Source: Pontibacterium granulatum (GTDB taxonomy: Bacteria > Pseudomonadota > Gammaproteobacteria > Pseudomonadales > Balneatricaceae). From it: a DNA stretch of 64,000 nt. Every line of letters begins with the position of its first letter. Positions within the stretch are counted from its first letter, which is position 1. This document shows, one piece after another, positions 37,758 through 47,040 of the stretch. The position numbers and the translations under genes are program-made. The notes under the pieces are model-generated. The model ran no database searches and was not told the origin of the DNA. It saw only the letters and a program-made list of their open reading frames with translations. Where the stretch lies: contig NZ_JASBRH010000002.1 in assembly GCF_029961155.1 (NCBI RefSeq), positions 1-64,000 of the forward strand. Direction: 5' to 3'.

Positions 37758-39043
37758 GCGGCCCCCTCGGTCTTCTTCTCAAACAGCTTACGGAAGACAG
37801 GATAGATTTCCGATGCATCCGTTATCTGATGCATGGCGAACGCATCTTCCCATTTCGCATGCACCTTCTCGTATTCCATCCACAGGTTCTGGTGTGGACC
37901 GGTGGTAATCTCGACATAGGAGAAATACTGCACTTTCGGCAGGATCTTAGCGTCCAGCAGATCACCACAGATGTTGGAGTCGCCATCCCAGTTATCCCCA
38001 TCCGAGGCCTGGGCGACATAGATGTTCCAATCGCCTGGTGGGTAGCGGTCTTCCAGAATTTCAGCGGTCAGCTTGAGCGCGCTGGAAACAATGGTGCCGC
38101 CGGTTTCGCGGGAGTAGAAAAATTCCTGCTCGTCCACTTCTTTGGCGTGAGTATGGTGACGCACAAACACCACCTCGATCTGCTTGTAGTTCCGCTTCAG
38201 GAACAGGTACAGCAGAACAAAGAAGCGCTTGGCGATGTCTTTGATGCTTTGGGTCATGGAGCCGGATACGTCCATCACGCAAAACATCACCGCCTTACTG
38301 GACGGCACCGGTACCCGAATCGTGTTGTTGTACTTGATGTCGAAGTCATCGATCCAGGGAATACGCTTGATATGCGCTTTCAGCTCCTCCACGCGCTCGC
38401 GCAGACAGACGATCTGTTGTGCCGCCTCCTCATCGGGCAGGCGGGCTTCCAGCGTCAGGATCTCTTGCTCGAGTTCGCGGATCTCACGACGCTCTTTACC
38501 GGTCAGCGCCACACGACGTGCCTGTGCCGAACGCAGGGAGCGCACGATATGGATCTTTTCCGGTGCCCCGGCGTTGGTAAAGCCGGCACGACGGGTTTCA
38601 AACTGGGTGGTGTTCTTCAGCTGCTTCTTGACCAGGTAGGGCAGTTCGAGGCCATCGAACATGAAGTCGAGAAACTCATCCTGGCTGATCTGGAAGGTGA
38701 AGTCGTCCATCCCTTCGCCCTGGTTGCTGGCGCTGCCTTCGCCGGCACCACCGCCTCCGCCACCGCCGGAAGGGCGTTGAAATTCATCCCCAACAACAAA
38801 TTCCTTGTTGCCCGGGAATACACGTTTTGTCTTACCGCCAGGACCATGGTGGAAGATCGGCTCGGATATATCGCGTCGGGGGATGGTAACCGAACCGCCC
38901 TGATCGATGTTGGTGATCGAGCGACTGTTTACCGCATCCTCTACCGCTTCCTTGATGTGCTTCTTATAGCGTTTCAGAAAGCGCTGGCGATTGACCGTGC
39001 TTTTCTTCTTCGAGTTCTGACGGCGGTCGATGATATAGCTCAT
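37754..39043 (-). CDS. yeaH: YeaH/DUF444 protein with VWA-like domain
   Basis: A 429-residue DUF444 protein, partner of the PrkA kinase (YeaG) in E. coli, where the pair responds to stress and nitrogen starvation. It opens with [21 protein letters not shown], has a glycine-rich linker (about 93-103), and a C-terminal von Willebrand A-like domain with a MIDAS motif DVSGSM and later [12 protein letters not shown] start at the ATG at 39043, matching the E. coli N-terminus, instead of an in-frame ATG 15 bases upstream. Confidence 0.94.
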   Translation of the reverse strand: MSYIIDRRQNSKKKSTVNRQRFLKRYKKHIKEAVEDAVNSRSITNIDQGGSVTIPRRDISEPIFHHGPGGKTKRVFPGNKEFVVGDEFQRPSGGGGGGGAGEGSASNQGEGMDDFTFQISQDEFLDFMFDGLELPYLVKKQLKNTTQFETRRAGFTNAGAPEKIHIVRSLRSAQARRVALTGKERREIRELEQEILTLEARLPDEEAAQQIVCLRERVEELKAHIKRIPWIDDFDIKYNNTIRVPVPSSKAVMFCVMDVSGSMTQSIKDIAKRFFVLLYLFLKRNYKQIEVVFVRHHTHAKEVDEQEFFYSRETGGTIVSSALKLTAEILEDRYPPGDWNIYVAQASDGDNWDGDSNICGDLLDAKILPKVQYFSYVEITTGPHQNLWMEYEKVHAKWEDAFAMHQITDASEIYPVFRKLFEKKTEGAA

Positions 39044-39162
39044 ACTTCCGATCCCCATGAAGGGTCGATGCTCACTTACAGTCTGCGCAAACAGCGACCT
39101 GCTAATTGATCCGTAATATCCGGAGAGCCAGGTGGCCTTCCGGGCAGTCTGCTATTCAGCGA

Positions 39163-41085
39163 TTACTGCGACTTACGTACGCGGATGTACCACTCGGACA
39201 GCAGGCGAACCTGTTTCTCGGTGTATCCACGTTCGATCATGCGTTTAACAAATTCGCTGTGCTTCTTCTGATCGTCGCGGGAAGCTTTGGCGTTGAAGGA
39301 GATAACAGGAAGCAGATCTTCTGTGTTGGAGAACATCTTCTTCTCGATCACCGTACGCATCTTCTCATAGCTGGACCAGGCCGGGTTCTTGCCGTGGTTG
39401 GAGGCCCGTGCGCGCAGAACGAAGTTGACGATTTCATGGCGGAAATCTTTTGGATTACTGATACCGGCAGGTTTTTCGATTTTCTCCAGCTCTTCGCTGA
39501 TCGCCTGGCGGTCCAGAATGTCGCCGGTTTCCGGATCACGGTATTCCTGATCCTGAATCCAGAAGTCGGCATAGGTTACGTAGCGGTCAAAGATGTTCTG
39601 ACCGTACTCCGAGTACGATTCCAGATACGCGGTCTGAATCTCTTTACCCAGGAACTCGATGTATTTCGGCTGTACGAACTCCTTCAGGAAACCCACGTAG
39701 CGTTCCTGCATCTCCGGTGGGAACTGCTGCTGTTCGATCTCTTTCTCCAATACGTACATCAGGTGTACCGGGTTGGCGGCTACTTCCGACGGATCGAAGT
39801 TGAACACCTTGGACAGAATCTTGAAGGCAAATCGGGTGGAAAGACCATCCATACCTTCGTCCACACCGGCGGAGTCTTTGTATTCCTGCAGGGACTTGGC
39901 TTTTGGATCGGTGTCTTTCAGGTTCTCACCGTCGTAGATCCGCATTTTGGAGTATATGCTGGAGTTTTCCGGCGACTTAACACGGGACAGCACGGAGAAC
40001 TGGGCCAGCATGTTGAGTGTATCCGGTGCACATGGTGCATTTGAAAGTGAGCTGTGTTCCAGCAGTTTCTCGTAGATATGGATCTCTTCGGTTACCCGGG
40101 TGCAGTAAGGCACCTTAACGATATACACACGGTCGATGAAGGCTTCATTGGTTTTGTTGTTCTTGAAGGCCTGCCACTCCGATTCGTTGGAGTGCGCCAT
40201 GATGATACCGTTGTACGGGATGGCGCCCATACCTTCGGTACTGTTGTAGTTGCCTTCCTGGGTGGCGGTCAGCAGAGGGTGCAGCACTTTGATCGGTGCC
40301 TTAAACATCTCTACGAACTCCATCATGCCCTGGTTGGCACGGCACAGAGCACCGGAGAAGCTGTAGGCATCGGGGTCGTGCTGGGCAAACTCTTCCAGCT
40401 TACGAATATCCACTTTACCCACCAGGCTGGAGATATCCTGGTTATTCTCATCGCCGGGTTCGGTTTTGGCGATGGCGATCTGGTCTAGAACAGACGGATA
40501 CAGCTTCACAACGCGGAACTTGGTGATGTCACCGCCGTATTCGTGCAGGCGTTTCACCGCCCACGGCGACATAACACCTTTCAGGTAGCGCTGCGGGATG
40601 CCGTATTCCTCTTCCAGAATGGAAGCATCCTCTTCCGGATTGAACAGGCCCAGCGGCGATTCAAATACCGGAGAGCCCTTGATCGCATAGAACGGCACGT
40701 GCTGCATCAGGTATTTCAGTCGTTCTGCCAGCGAGGATTTACCACCCCCCACCGGACCAAGAAGATAAAGGATCTGTTTGCGCTCTTCGAGCCCCTGAGC
40801 GGCGTGCTTGAAATATGCCACAATGTTTTCGATGGCATCTTCCATTCCATAAAATTCACTGAACGCAGGGTAGCGCTTGATCAGTTTGTTCGAGAAGATG
40901 CGGCTGAGACGTGGGTCGGAGGCAGTATCTACAATCTCCGGCTCACCAATCGCTTTCAGCATCCTTTCTGCAGCATCGGCATAAACCGACGGGTCTTGCT
41001 TACACAGAGCGAGATACTCGTGCAGAGACATCTCTTCTTGCTTCGTTGACTCGTAGCGGGTTCTATAATGCTCAAAAATACTCAT
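39163..41085 (-). CDS. prkA: PrkA-family serine kinase/AAA protein (YeaG)
   Basis: A 640-residue PrkA protein closely matching E. coli YeaG. The N-terminal AAA domain has the Walker A LGPVGGGKSS and the segment VKLYPSVLDQIAIAKTEPGDENNQD in two blocks; the C-terminal PrkA domain resembles eukaryotic cAMP-dependent kinases. It supports stress adaptation with YeaH and SpoVR. The ATG at 41085 follows GGAAGG. The order prkA-yeaH-spoVR on one strand indicates a single operon; the 119-bp gap after prkA shows no clear terminator. Confidence 0.96.
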   Translation of the reverse strand: MSIFEHYRTRYESTKQEEMSLHEYLALCKQDPSVYADAAERMLKAIGEPEIVDTASDPRLSRIFSNKLIKRYPAFSEFYGMEDAIENIVAYFKHAAQGLEERKQILYLLGPVGGGKSSLAERLKYLMQHVPFYAIKGSPVFESPLGLFNPEEDASILEEEYGIPQRYLKGVMSPWAVKRLHEYGGDITKFRVVKLYPSVLDQIAIAKTEPGDENNQDISSLVGKVDIRKLEEFAQHDPDAYSFSGALCRANQGMMEFVEMFKAPIKVLHPLLTATQEGNYNSTEGMGAIPYNGIIMAHSNESEWQAFKNNKTNEAFIDRVYIVKVPYCTRVTEEIHIYEKLLEHSSLSNAPCAPDTLNMLAQFSVLSRVKSPENSSIYSKMRIYDGENLKDTDPKAKSLQEYKDSAGVDEGMDGLSTRFAFKILSKVFNFDPSEVAANPVHLMYVLEKEIEQQQFPPEMQERYVGFLKEFVQPKYIEFLGKEIQTAYLESYSEYGQNIFDRYVTYADFWIQDQEYRDPETGDILDRQAISEELEKIEKPAGISNPKDFRHEIVNFVLRARASNHGKNPAWSSYEKMRTVIEKKMFSNTEDLLPVISFNAKASRDDQKKHSEFVKRMIERGYTEKQVRLLSEWYIRVRKSQ

Positions 41086-41235
41086 TGTGGTCACCTTCCT
41101 ATTGAGATCCTTTAAAATCAAACGCTTAAGGGCTCATCATGTTGTTCTCTCTGGTGGTTTCGCTTTTTAGTGTAGTTCACATTTAAGGCTGTCGAACGAA
41201 TTGATTCTGTTTTTTAGACAACGCTTGTTCGAATT

Positions 41236-42369
41236 TTAACCATTTGATTCTTCAGAGAATTCCCGTTCAAGAACTCGGATGATTTCAGCCATAAAACGAG
41301 CGGCCTCCCCTCCAGTCGCTGCGCGGTGGTCAAACGTCAGTGAAAGTGGCATTACCCGGTGCACCACCAGTTGGCCGTTAACTGCGACCGGTTGCTCGCG
41401 GATTACACCGGCGCCGAGAATCGCCACCTGCGGTGGAACGACCACCGGTGATGCGTAACGACCGGCTATGGTGCCAAAGTTGCTGAGGGTGATCGTAGCG
41501 CCCTGCAGCTCCTTCGGCGGGATGGTGCGGGCTTTCACGTCAGCGCGCATCTGGTCCAGGCCGGCCCGCAACTCTTCGCTGCTGCGTCTCCCTATATCGC
41601 GCAGGACCGGTACAAACAGCCCCTGTTCGGTATCCACGGCGACCCCAAGATTGATTTTACGGTGCTGACGCCGGCTCAGGCTGCTGCCGTCGAACCAGGT
41701 ATTCAGGGCCGGTTCCGCTTTGCAGGCAGCGGCGATCGCGTTCACCAACCTCATGGTGATGTCGGTACCTGCCGGCCAGCTGTGGATATCGGCGTCTTCA
41801 CACAAGGTAACCGGTACCACTTCGGCATGGGCCAGCGCCATGGTTTTGGCCATCTGCTTGCGCACCCCACGTAACGGTTCGGCATGACCATGGGTTCGGT
41901 TCATGTTGGCAGCCTGCTCCACATCCTGGGGGGTAATAGCACCGTCTCGTCCACTACCCTGCAGGCCGTTAAGGTCCACATCCAGGCGTTTGGCCAGTGA
42001 ACGGACCGCCGGTGTGGCTCGGACGCTGAGGTGGGCGCGGGTACTGGGCGCCGCGCCGATGATAAAGTCATCCCCGGATGCAGCGCTGTCGGCAGTCGGG
42101 ATTTCGCCCACCACGGTGCCACTGTCGTCGCTCTCTTCACTGACATATTCAACCAGCGGTTCGCCGGTGTGGATGGTGTCGCCCACGTCGCCGAACAGGT
42201 GGGCGATCACACCGTCCTGCGGCGAAGGCACTTCAACGATCGCCTTGGCGGTTTCCACCGATGCCAGTATCTGGTCAGTTTTTACCTCATCACCTTCCTT
42301 GACGTGCCATTCCACAATTTCGGCCTCGGGTAATCCTTCACCCAGGTCCGGCAGTTTGAAGTATTTCAT
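41236..42369 (-). CDS. Branched-chain 2-oxoacid dehydrogenase E2 (acyltransferase)
   Basis: The 377-residue E2 core of a 2-oxoacid dehydrogenase complex, transferring the acyl group from lipoate to CoA. It has one lipoyl domain (1-77; K42 in SVETAKAIVEV), a peripheral subunit-binding domain (about 118-153, RATPAVRSLAKRLDVDL) and the catalytic domain. The catalytic box reads FDHRAATGGEAARF, so the aspartate of HxxxDG is threonine (H348, T352). It overlaps the E1-beta gene by 4 bp. No E3 gene is adjacent. Confidence 0.92.
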   Translation of the reverse strand: MKYFKLPDLGEGLPEAEIVEWHVKEGDEVKTDQILASVETAKAIVEVPSPQDGVIAHLFGDVGDTIHTGEPLVEYVSEESDDSGTVVGEIPTADSAASGDDFIIGAAPSTRAHLSVRATPAVRSLAKRLDVDLNGLQGSGRDGAITPQDVEQAANMNRTHGHAEPLRGVRKQMAKTMALAHAEVVPVTLCEDADIHSWPAGTDITMRLVNAIAAACKAEPALNTWFDGSSLSRRQHRKINLGVAVDTEQGLFVPVLRDIGRRSSEELRAGLDQMRADVKARTIPPKELQGATITLSNFGTIAGRYASPVVVPPQVAILGAGVIREQPVAVNGQLVVHRVMPLSLTFDHRAATGGEAARFMAEIIRVLEREFSEESNG

Positions 42370-43352
42370 ACGAACTCCAGTGTCTGTCTGACCGCATCCT
42401 TAATGTCGGCGGTGTTGGGCATAAAATGGTTTTCCAGTCGGTAGTACGGCATCACCGTGTCATATCCGGTTATACGCACCGGTGGTGCTTGCAGATCCAT
42501 CAACGCTTTTTCGCACAGGTTAGCTGTGATCTCGGCACCCACACCGAGATTACGGGAGGCCTCGTGAACGATGGCACAGCGACCGGTCTTGGCCACGGAT
42601 GCCAGGATGGTGTCCATATCCAGCGGGCTGATAGTTGCCACGTCGATCACCTCACAACTGATGCCTTCTTCTGCCAATTGTTCGGCGGCCTCCAATGTCT
42701 CTTTCACCATGGCCCCCCAACTGACCAGGGTGATGTCGGATCCCTCCCGCAAGGTAAAGCAGGTATCCAGCGGCAGGGCAGCACCGTTGTCCGGTACCGG
42801 CTGTTTGCTCGCACGGTAGATCCGTTTGGGTTCCAGGAATATCACCGGATCCGGGTCGCGAATAGCGGACAGCAACAAACCGTAGGCGCGGGCAGGGGAG
42901 GAGGGGATCACCACTCTCAGGCCTGGAATATGCGCCAGCAGGGTTTCGGTGCTCTCGGAATGGTGCTCCGGTGCATGGATACCGCCACCAAAAGGTGCAC
43001 GCAGTACCATCGGGCAGGTCAAACGCCCCCGGGTACGATTACGCAAACGGGCGGCGTGACAGATGATGTGTTCCAGCGCCGGGAAGATAAAGCCCATGAA
43101 CTGGATCTCGGCGACCGGTTTTAAGCCTTGGCTGGCCATACCTACTGTGAGGCCGCCGATCATCGCTTCCGCAAGCGGGGTATCCATCACCCGGCGGTTG
43201 CCGAAACGATCCTTCAGGCCCGCAGTCGCACGAAATACACCGCCGTTGGTGCCCACATCCTCACCCAGGATGACCACGTTTTCGTCATGTTCCATCTCAT
43301 GGGCGAGTGCCAGGTTGACCGCTTCGACCATGGTAATTGCTTCATGAGTCAT
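42366..43352 (-). CDS. 2-Oxoacid dehydrogenase E1 beta subunit
   Basis: A 328-residue transketolase-like E1-beta subunit that binds thiamine diphosphate together with E1-alpha and decarboxylates branched-chain 2-oxoacids. Features are VVILGEDVGTNGGVFRAT (catalytic Glu), QFMGFIFPALEHI and RAPFGGGIHAPEHHSES (conserved His-rich loop). It overlaps E1-alpha by 11 bp and E2 by 4 bp, an arrangement that keeps subunits stoichiometric. Confidence 0.94.
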   Translation of the reverse strand: MTHEAITMVEAVNLALAHEMEHDENVVILGEDVGTNGGVFRATAGLKDRFGNRRVMDTPLAEAMIGGLTVGMASQGLKPVAEIQFMGFIFPALEHIICHAARLRNRTRGRLTCPMVLRAPFGGGIHAPEHHSESTETLLAHIPGLRVVIPSSPARAYGLLLSAIRDPDPVIFLEPKRIYRASKQPVPDNGAALPLDTCFTLREGSDITLVSWGAMVKETLEAAEQLAEEGISCEVIDVATISPLDMDTILASVAKTGRCAIVHEASRNLGVGAEITANLCEKALMDLQAPPVRITGYDTVMPYYRLENHFMPNTADIKDAVRQTLEFV

Positions 43353-44433
43353 GGTGTGTGCCTCCTTTCATCGCTTTTACCATTGCCCAGTCACGCTGTT
43401 CGTGCAGCTGCTTGGGCAGTTCGGCAAACAGATGATCAAAGATCGATTCGATCGGCTGGGCCGGTGTGGCCAGGTAACGTTCGGTGGCGGTCTGGACCAT
43501 GGTATTGACCTCCTCCTGCCATGCGGTTTCCTGGGTTTCGTCCCACCAGCCCTGGCTGTGCAGGAAGGTCCTCAGGCGCTTTACCGGTTCCAGCTCCCAG
43601 GCTTTTTTCAGTTCTTCGTTGTCGCGGTAGCGGGTGGCGTCATCGGCAGTGGTGTGGTCCGACAGGCGGTAGCTGATCGCTTCGATCAGGCTTGGGCCTT
43701 TGCCGTCACGGGCACGCTCCAGGGCCAGTTCGAACGCTTCACGCACGGCGATCACGTCGTTGCCGTCTACCTGTTCACCGCGGATGCCTGCGCCGATCGC
43801 TTTCTGGGCCAGTGTTGGTGCGCCGTTTTGCAGGGCGCGGGGGACGGAGATCGCCCACTGGTTGTTATTTACTACAAACACCACCGGCAATTGCCAGGCG
43901 CCAGCTACGTTCAGGCCTTCCAGGAAATCGCCCTTGGAGGTGGCACCGTCGCCACAGAAGGTCACCGCGACACGTTTTTCGTTGCGCATTTTGATGGCGG
44001 TGGCAACACCGCAGGCGTGCATCGACTGGGTAGCGATGGGTACGCAGTTGGGAAAATCCTGTCTCTGCTGAGCAGACGCGTTCCCCCGTTCATCGCCGCC
44101 CCAGTACAGCAGGATCTCTTCCATGGGCATGCCACGCAGCATCTGGCAGGCGTGGTTACGGTAGTAGGGGATCAATACGTCTTCCGGACGCATCAGTAAA
44201 CCGGCAGGAACATCGACTGCCTCCGATCCCAGCAAGGAGGCATAGGTGCCCAGCTGACCGGTGCGTTGCAGTGCAATCGCTTTGCTATCGAGGGCGCGGG
44301 CCAGAACCATATTGCGGTAGCAGAGGGTCAGCCATTCGGGATCTTTTGCCCACGCCGGCAACTCGGCCGTGGCCTTGCCCTGCGCGCTGAGATACTGGCG
44401 ATAACGAATATCGCCTTCATAAACAGTGTCCAT
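43342..44433 (-). CDS. 2-Oxoacid dehydrogenase E1 alpha subunit
   Basis: A 363-residue E1-alpha subunit. The thiamine diphosphate motif is GDGATSKGDFLEGLNVAG followed by VVNNNQ. The SYRLSDHTTADDATRYR segment is the phosphorylation-loop equivalent and is typical of branched-chain rather than pyruvate enzymes. GAGGAG precedes the ATG by about nine bases. Placed between the amino-acid dehydrogenase and E1-beta, its substrates are most likely the 2-oxoacids of leucine, isoleucine and valine. Confidence 0.93.
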   Translation of the reverse strand: MDTVYEGDIRYRQYLSAQGKATAELPAWAKDPEWLTLCYRNMVLARALDSKAIALQRTGQLGTYASLLGSEAVDVPAGLLMRPEDVLIPYYRNHACQMLRGMPMEEILLYWGGDERGNASAQQRQDFPNCVPIATQSMHACGVATAIKMRNEKRVAVTFCGDGATSKGDFLEGLNVAGAWQLPVVFVVNNNQWAISVPRALQNGAPTLAQKAIGAGIRGEQVDGNDVIAVREAFELALERARDGKGPSLIEAISYRLSDHTTADDATRYRDNEELKKAWELEPVKRLRTFLHSQGWWDETQETAWQEEVNTMVQTATERYLATPAQPIESIFDHLFAELPKQLHEQRDWAMVKAMKGGTHHDS

Positions 44434-44455
44434 GTGCTCTACTCCTCTGTGAGGT

Positions 44456-45496
44456 TTACGCAGCAGAATGCAGTGCCGCCCGGGCGATGATTGTTTCGGC
44501 CCGTTCGTTGGCGATACGGTGGGTGCAGCGATCTTCCTGATCGGCCTGCTGATACAGCTGGCCTAGCGAGGTGCCTATCTGGCGTACTTTGCTGTTGATC
44601 GCAGCATCACTTTGTCCGGCGTGTTGCATGGCGACGAAGATCAGGCCTCCGGCGTTGATCAGGTAGTCGGGGGCGTACAGAATGCCTCGGCGGCGCAGCA
44701 GCTCACCGTGTTCTTCCCGTTCCAGTTGATTGTTGGCCGAGCCTGCCACGATGCGGCAGTGCAGCTGTTGCAGGCTGTGGTCGTTGATGATGGCGCCAAG
44801 ACCACAAGGGCAGAACACATCGGCTTCGACCCCATAGATTCGATCAGGAGCGATCGCTTTGGCCCCCAGTTCATTGACTGCTTTAAGGACTTTGGCGTTG
44901 TCGATATCGGAGACAGTCAGGTGCGCACCGCTTTTATAGAGCAGTTCGGCGACGGCATAACCGACGTGGCCCAGACCCTGTAAAGACACATGGATACCAT
45001 GCAGGTCATCGCTGCCGTGGATGTGTTTGACTGAGGCTTTGATCCCTTCGAACACACCCAGCGCAGTGTAGGGTGATGGATCGCCGGTCTGGCTGGTACA
45101 AGTGACCCATTTGGTGGTCTGACTGATAGAGTCCATATCACTGGTTTGTGTACCGCTGTCCATGGCTGTGATGTATTTGCCAGCCAAGTCCTGCACAAAG
45201 CGTCCGAAGGACTTCATCAGGGCATGCCGATCAAAGTTATGATCGGGTTTGATGACCACCGCTTTGGCGCCGCCATGAGGGAGTCCGGCCAGGGCGGCTT
45301 TGTAGCTCATGCCACGGGCGAGTCGGGTTGCATCCGTGATGGCGTCAGCTTCACTTTGGTAGGTGATAAAACGACAGCCACCGATTGCGGGTCCACGTGC
45401 CGTGGAGTGAATCGCGATGATTGCTCTTAAACCGCTCTCAGGGTCGCAGGCTAGATGAAGCCTTTCCAGGCCCGCGTTTTCCATCTGTTCAAACAT
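44456..45496 (-). CDS. Leucine/phenylalanine-type amino acid dehydrogenase
   Basis: A 346-residue Glu/Leu/Phe/Val dehydrogenase that oxidatively deaminates a hydrophobic amino acid to its 2-oxoacid with NAD+. Family features include RGPAIGGCRF, the active-site lysine loop GLPHGGAKAVV, and the Rossmann loop LQGLGHVGYAVAELL. I start at the ATG at 45496, eight bases after GGAGG; a longer in-frame extension upstream has no family match. It is the first gene of an operon feeding its product to the downstream E1/E2 genes, so leucine or another branched-chain amino acid is the likely substrate. Confidence 0.9.
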   Translation of the reverse strand: MFEQMENAGLERLHLACDPESGLRAIIAIHSTARGPAIGGCRFITYQSEADAITDATRLARGMSYKAALAGLPHGGAKAVVIKPDHNFDRHALMKSFGRFVQDLAGKYITAMDSGTQTSDMDSISQTTKWVTCTSQTGDPSPYTALGVFEGIKASVKHIHGSDDLHGIHVSLQGLGHVGYAVAELLYKSGAHLTVSDIDNAKVLKAVNELGAKAIAPDRIYGVEADVFCPCGLGAIINDHSLQQLHCRIVAGSANNQLEREEHGELLRRRGILYAPDYLINAGGLIFVAMQHAGQSDAAINSKVRQIGTSLGQLYQQADQEDRCTHRIANERAETIIARAALHSAA

Positions 45497-45636
45497 GACG
45501 GGATCCTCCGTACTCGTTATCTGGAAAACCGTATTGTGCGTTTTGGAGTCACCCCATACGTGCTGATCGCCATGATTTTTATAGGGATTTCCCGAACGCC
45601 ACTTTGCGTATCCTCCTTTTTTGGATAGCACAGCTT

Positions 45637-45676
45637 TTCGCAAAGTTCAGATAAATTTTGCGAATTTTTCTAACAA
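45637..45676 (-). promoter_or_regulatory. Candidate promoter with palindromic operator, bkd operon
   Basis: In the 314-bp divergent spacer (45497-45810), TTCGCAAA (45637-45644) and TTTGCGAA (45657-45664) are perfect inverted arms 12 bp apart. Overlapping them on the minus strand is a possible promoter: -35 TTGTTA (complement of 45671-45676), 16-bp spacer, -10 TTATCT (complement of 45649-45654). An AT-rich palindrome over the -10 suggests repressor or Lrp-type control. Inferred. Confidence 0.35.
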
Positions 45677-45766
45677 GTTACGGCCACAGACGCGGTACCG
45701 ATCACCGCTGACGGTAATGCGGCAGGCGGGTTAAATTTTGATCTGGGGTGTTTGCGCAGATGCGGT

Positions 45767-45772
45767 TATAAT
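45767..45772 (+). promoter_or_regulatory. Candidate -10 box for the L,D-transpeptidase gene
   Basis: A consensus TATAAT 38 bp before the ATG at 45811. No convincing -35 element is visible at 16-18 bp. Confidence 0.4.
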
Positions 45773-45810
45773 CACGCCCTCAAGACCACCACACTGAGTT
45801 TGAGTCACAT

Positions 45811-47019
45811 ATGTACAAGCTGGTACCAGGGATACTGTTAGCCGCCGCAATTGCAGCTCCGCCGCTGCATGCGGAGACGCCTGCCAGTTCTCCGGCACAG
45901 GTACAACCGGATAACGAAGAGCTGCTGCTGAGCAGCTTGCGGCACCTGCGTGAAAATCGGGTGGATTCTGCCCTGCAGGATCTGCGCACGCTAACCAGTC
46001 AGCAGCCCGATTTTCGCCTTGCACAGCTGATCTATGCAGATTTGATGGCGGCACGTGGTGCGCCTCTGACTGATGTGGGGCGTAACCGGGCAATCGATGA
46101 CAAGCAACTGTACGGTCTGATTTCCGAAGCGAAAGCACGTTTGCTGATCGAAAAGGAGAAACCAGCACCGGACATGGTGCCTGCGTCGATGATTCAGCTA
46201 GCGCCGTCGCAGAAGTACGCGATTGTGATGGATACCCGTCTGCGTCGTCTGTTTGTGTTCGAAAACGTGATGGGCGTCCCTAAGCTGATCAAGGATTATT
46301 ACGCGTCTTACGGTCGTGGTGGTGTCGGTAAAGAGCGGCAGGGGGATCTGAAAACCCCGCTGGGTGTCTACTTTGTAACCGGACGTTTCTTAGATAGGCA
46401 ACTGCCGGACCGTTACGGTACGGGAGCTCTGCCTCTGAATTATCCGAATCGGTGGGATGAGCGTCTGGGCCGCACCGGCAACGGTATCTGGGTACATGGC
46501 TCACCGTTCGAGACATACAGCCGCCCGCCGGAGGCGAGTGAAGGTTGTATCTCGCTGAGTAACGTGGACTTCACGGAGCTTGATGGCCTGGTGGATATCC
46601 GTAATACACCGGTGCTGGTGGGGTTTAACGTGCGTTGGATGAAACGCAGCGACTGGCTGGCGCAGCAGTCTTCCTACCGCGAGCTGGTGGAACGTTGGCG
46701 AGTGGATTGGGAGAGTCTGGATAGTGAGCGTTACTTGTCCCATTACTCTGCCGACTACAAGAACGGCAGTTGGGATTACAAGCGTTTTTCCTCCCACAAG
46801 CGACGTGTGAATGCCGGCAAGAAATACATCAACGTCGATGTGGACCAGCTCAGTCTGTTCACCTATCCGGATCAGCCGGATCTGATGGTCGCAACCTTCC
46901 GTCAGTCGTATAAAAGCAGCAACTACAAAGGCGATTCCATGAAACGCCAGTACTGGGTGCTAGGAGACGATGGCTGGAAGATCGCGTATGAAGGGGAGCC
47001 GGGTAAAGGTAAACCTTAA
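45811..47019 (+). CDS. L,D-transpeptidase with C-terminal NTF2-like domain
   Basis: A 402-residue periplasmic YkuD enzyme that forms or remodels 3-3 peptidoglycan cross-links or attaches proteins to the wall. A signal peptide ends near LHA (residue 21). A helical segment (35-115) precedes the YkuD domain (about 133-272) with catalytic H229 (WVHGSP) and C246 (SEGCISLSN). Residues about 290-398 form an NTF2/SnoaL-like domain (ATFRQSYKSSNYKGD, GWKIAYE) that recurs in the TPR protein at 54119-55573. It is divergent from the bkd operon. Confidence 0.92.
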   Translation: MYKLVPGILLAAAIAAPPLHAETPASSPAQVQPDNEELLLSSLRHLRENRVDSALQDLRTLTSQQPDFRLAQLIYADLMAARGAPLTDVGRNRAIDDKQLYGLISEAKARLLIEKEKPAPDMVPASMIQLAPSQKYAIVMDTRLRRLFVFENVMGVPKLIKDYYASYGRGGVGKERQGDLKTPLGVYFVTGRFLDRQLPDRYGTGALPLNYPNRWDERLGRTGNGIWVHGSPFETYSRPPEASEGCISLSNVDFTELDGLVDIRNTPVLVGFNVRWMKRSDWLAQQSSYRELVERWRVDWESLDSERYLSHYSADYKNGSWDYKRFSSHKRRVNAGKKYINVDVDQLSLFTYPDQPDLMVATFRQSYKSSNYKGDSMKRQYWVLGDDGWKIAYEGEPGKGKP

Positions 47020-47040
47020 GCATTGCAGACAGGTAATGAA

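Noticed and set aside
37829-39109. A 426-codon plus-strand open frame opposite yeaH
   Set aside because: yeaH on the minus strand matches its family end to end, so the opposite frame is a shadow.
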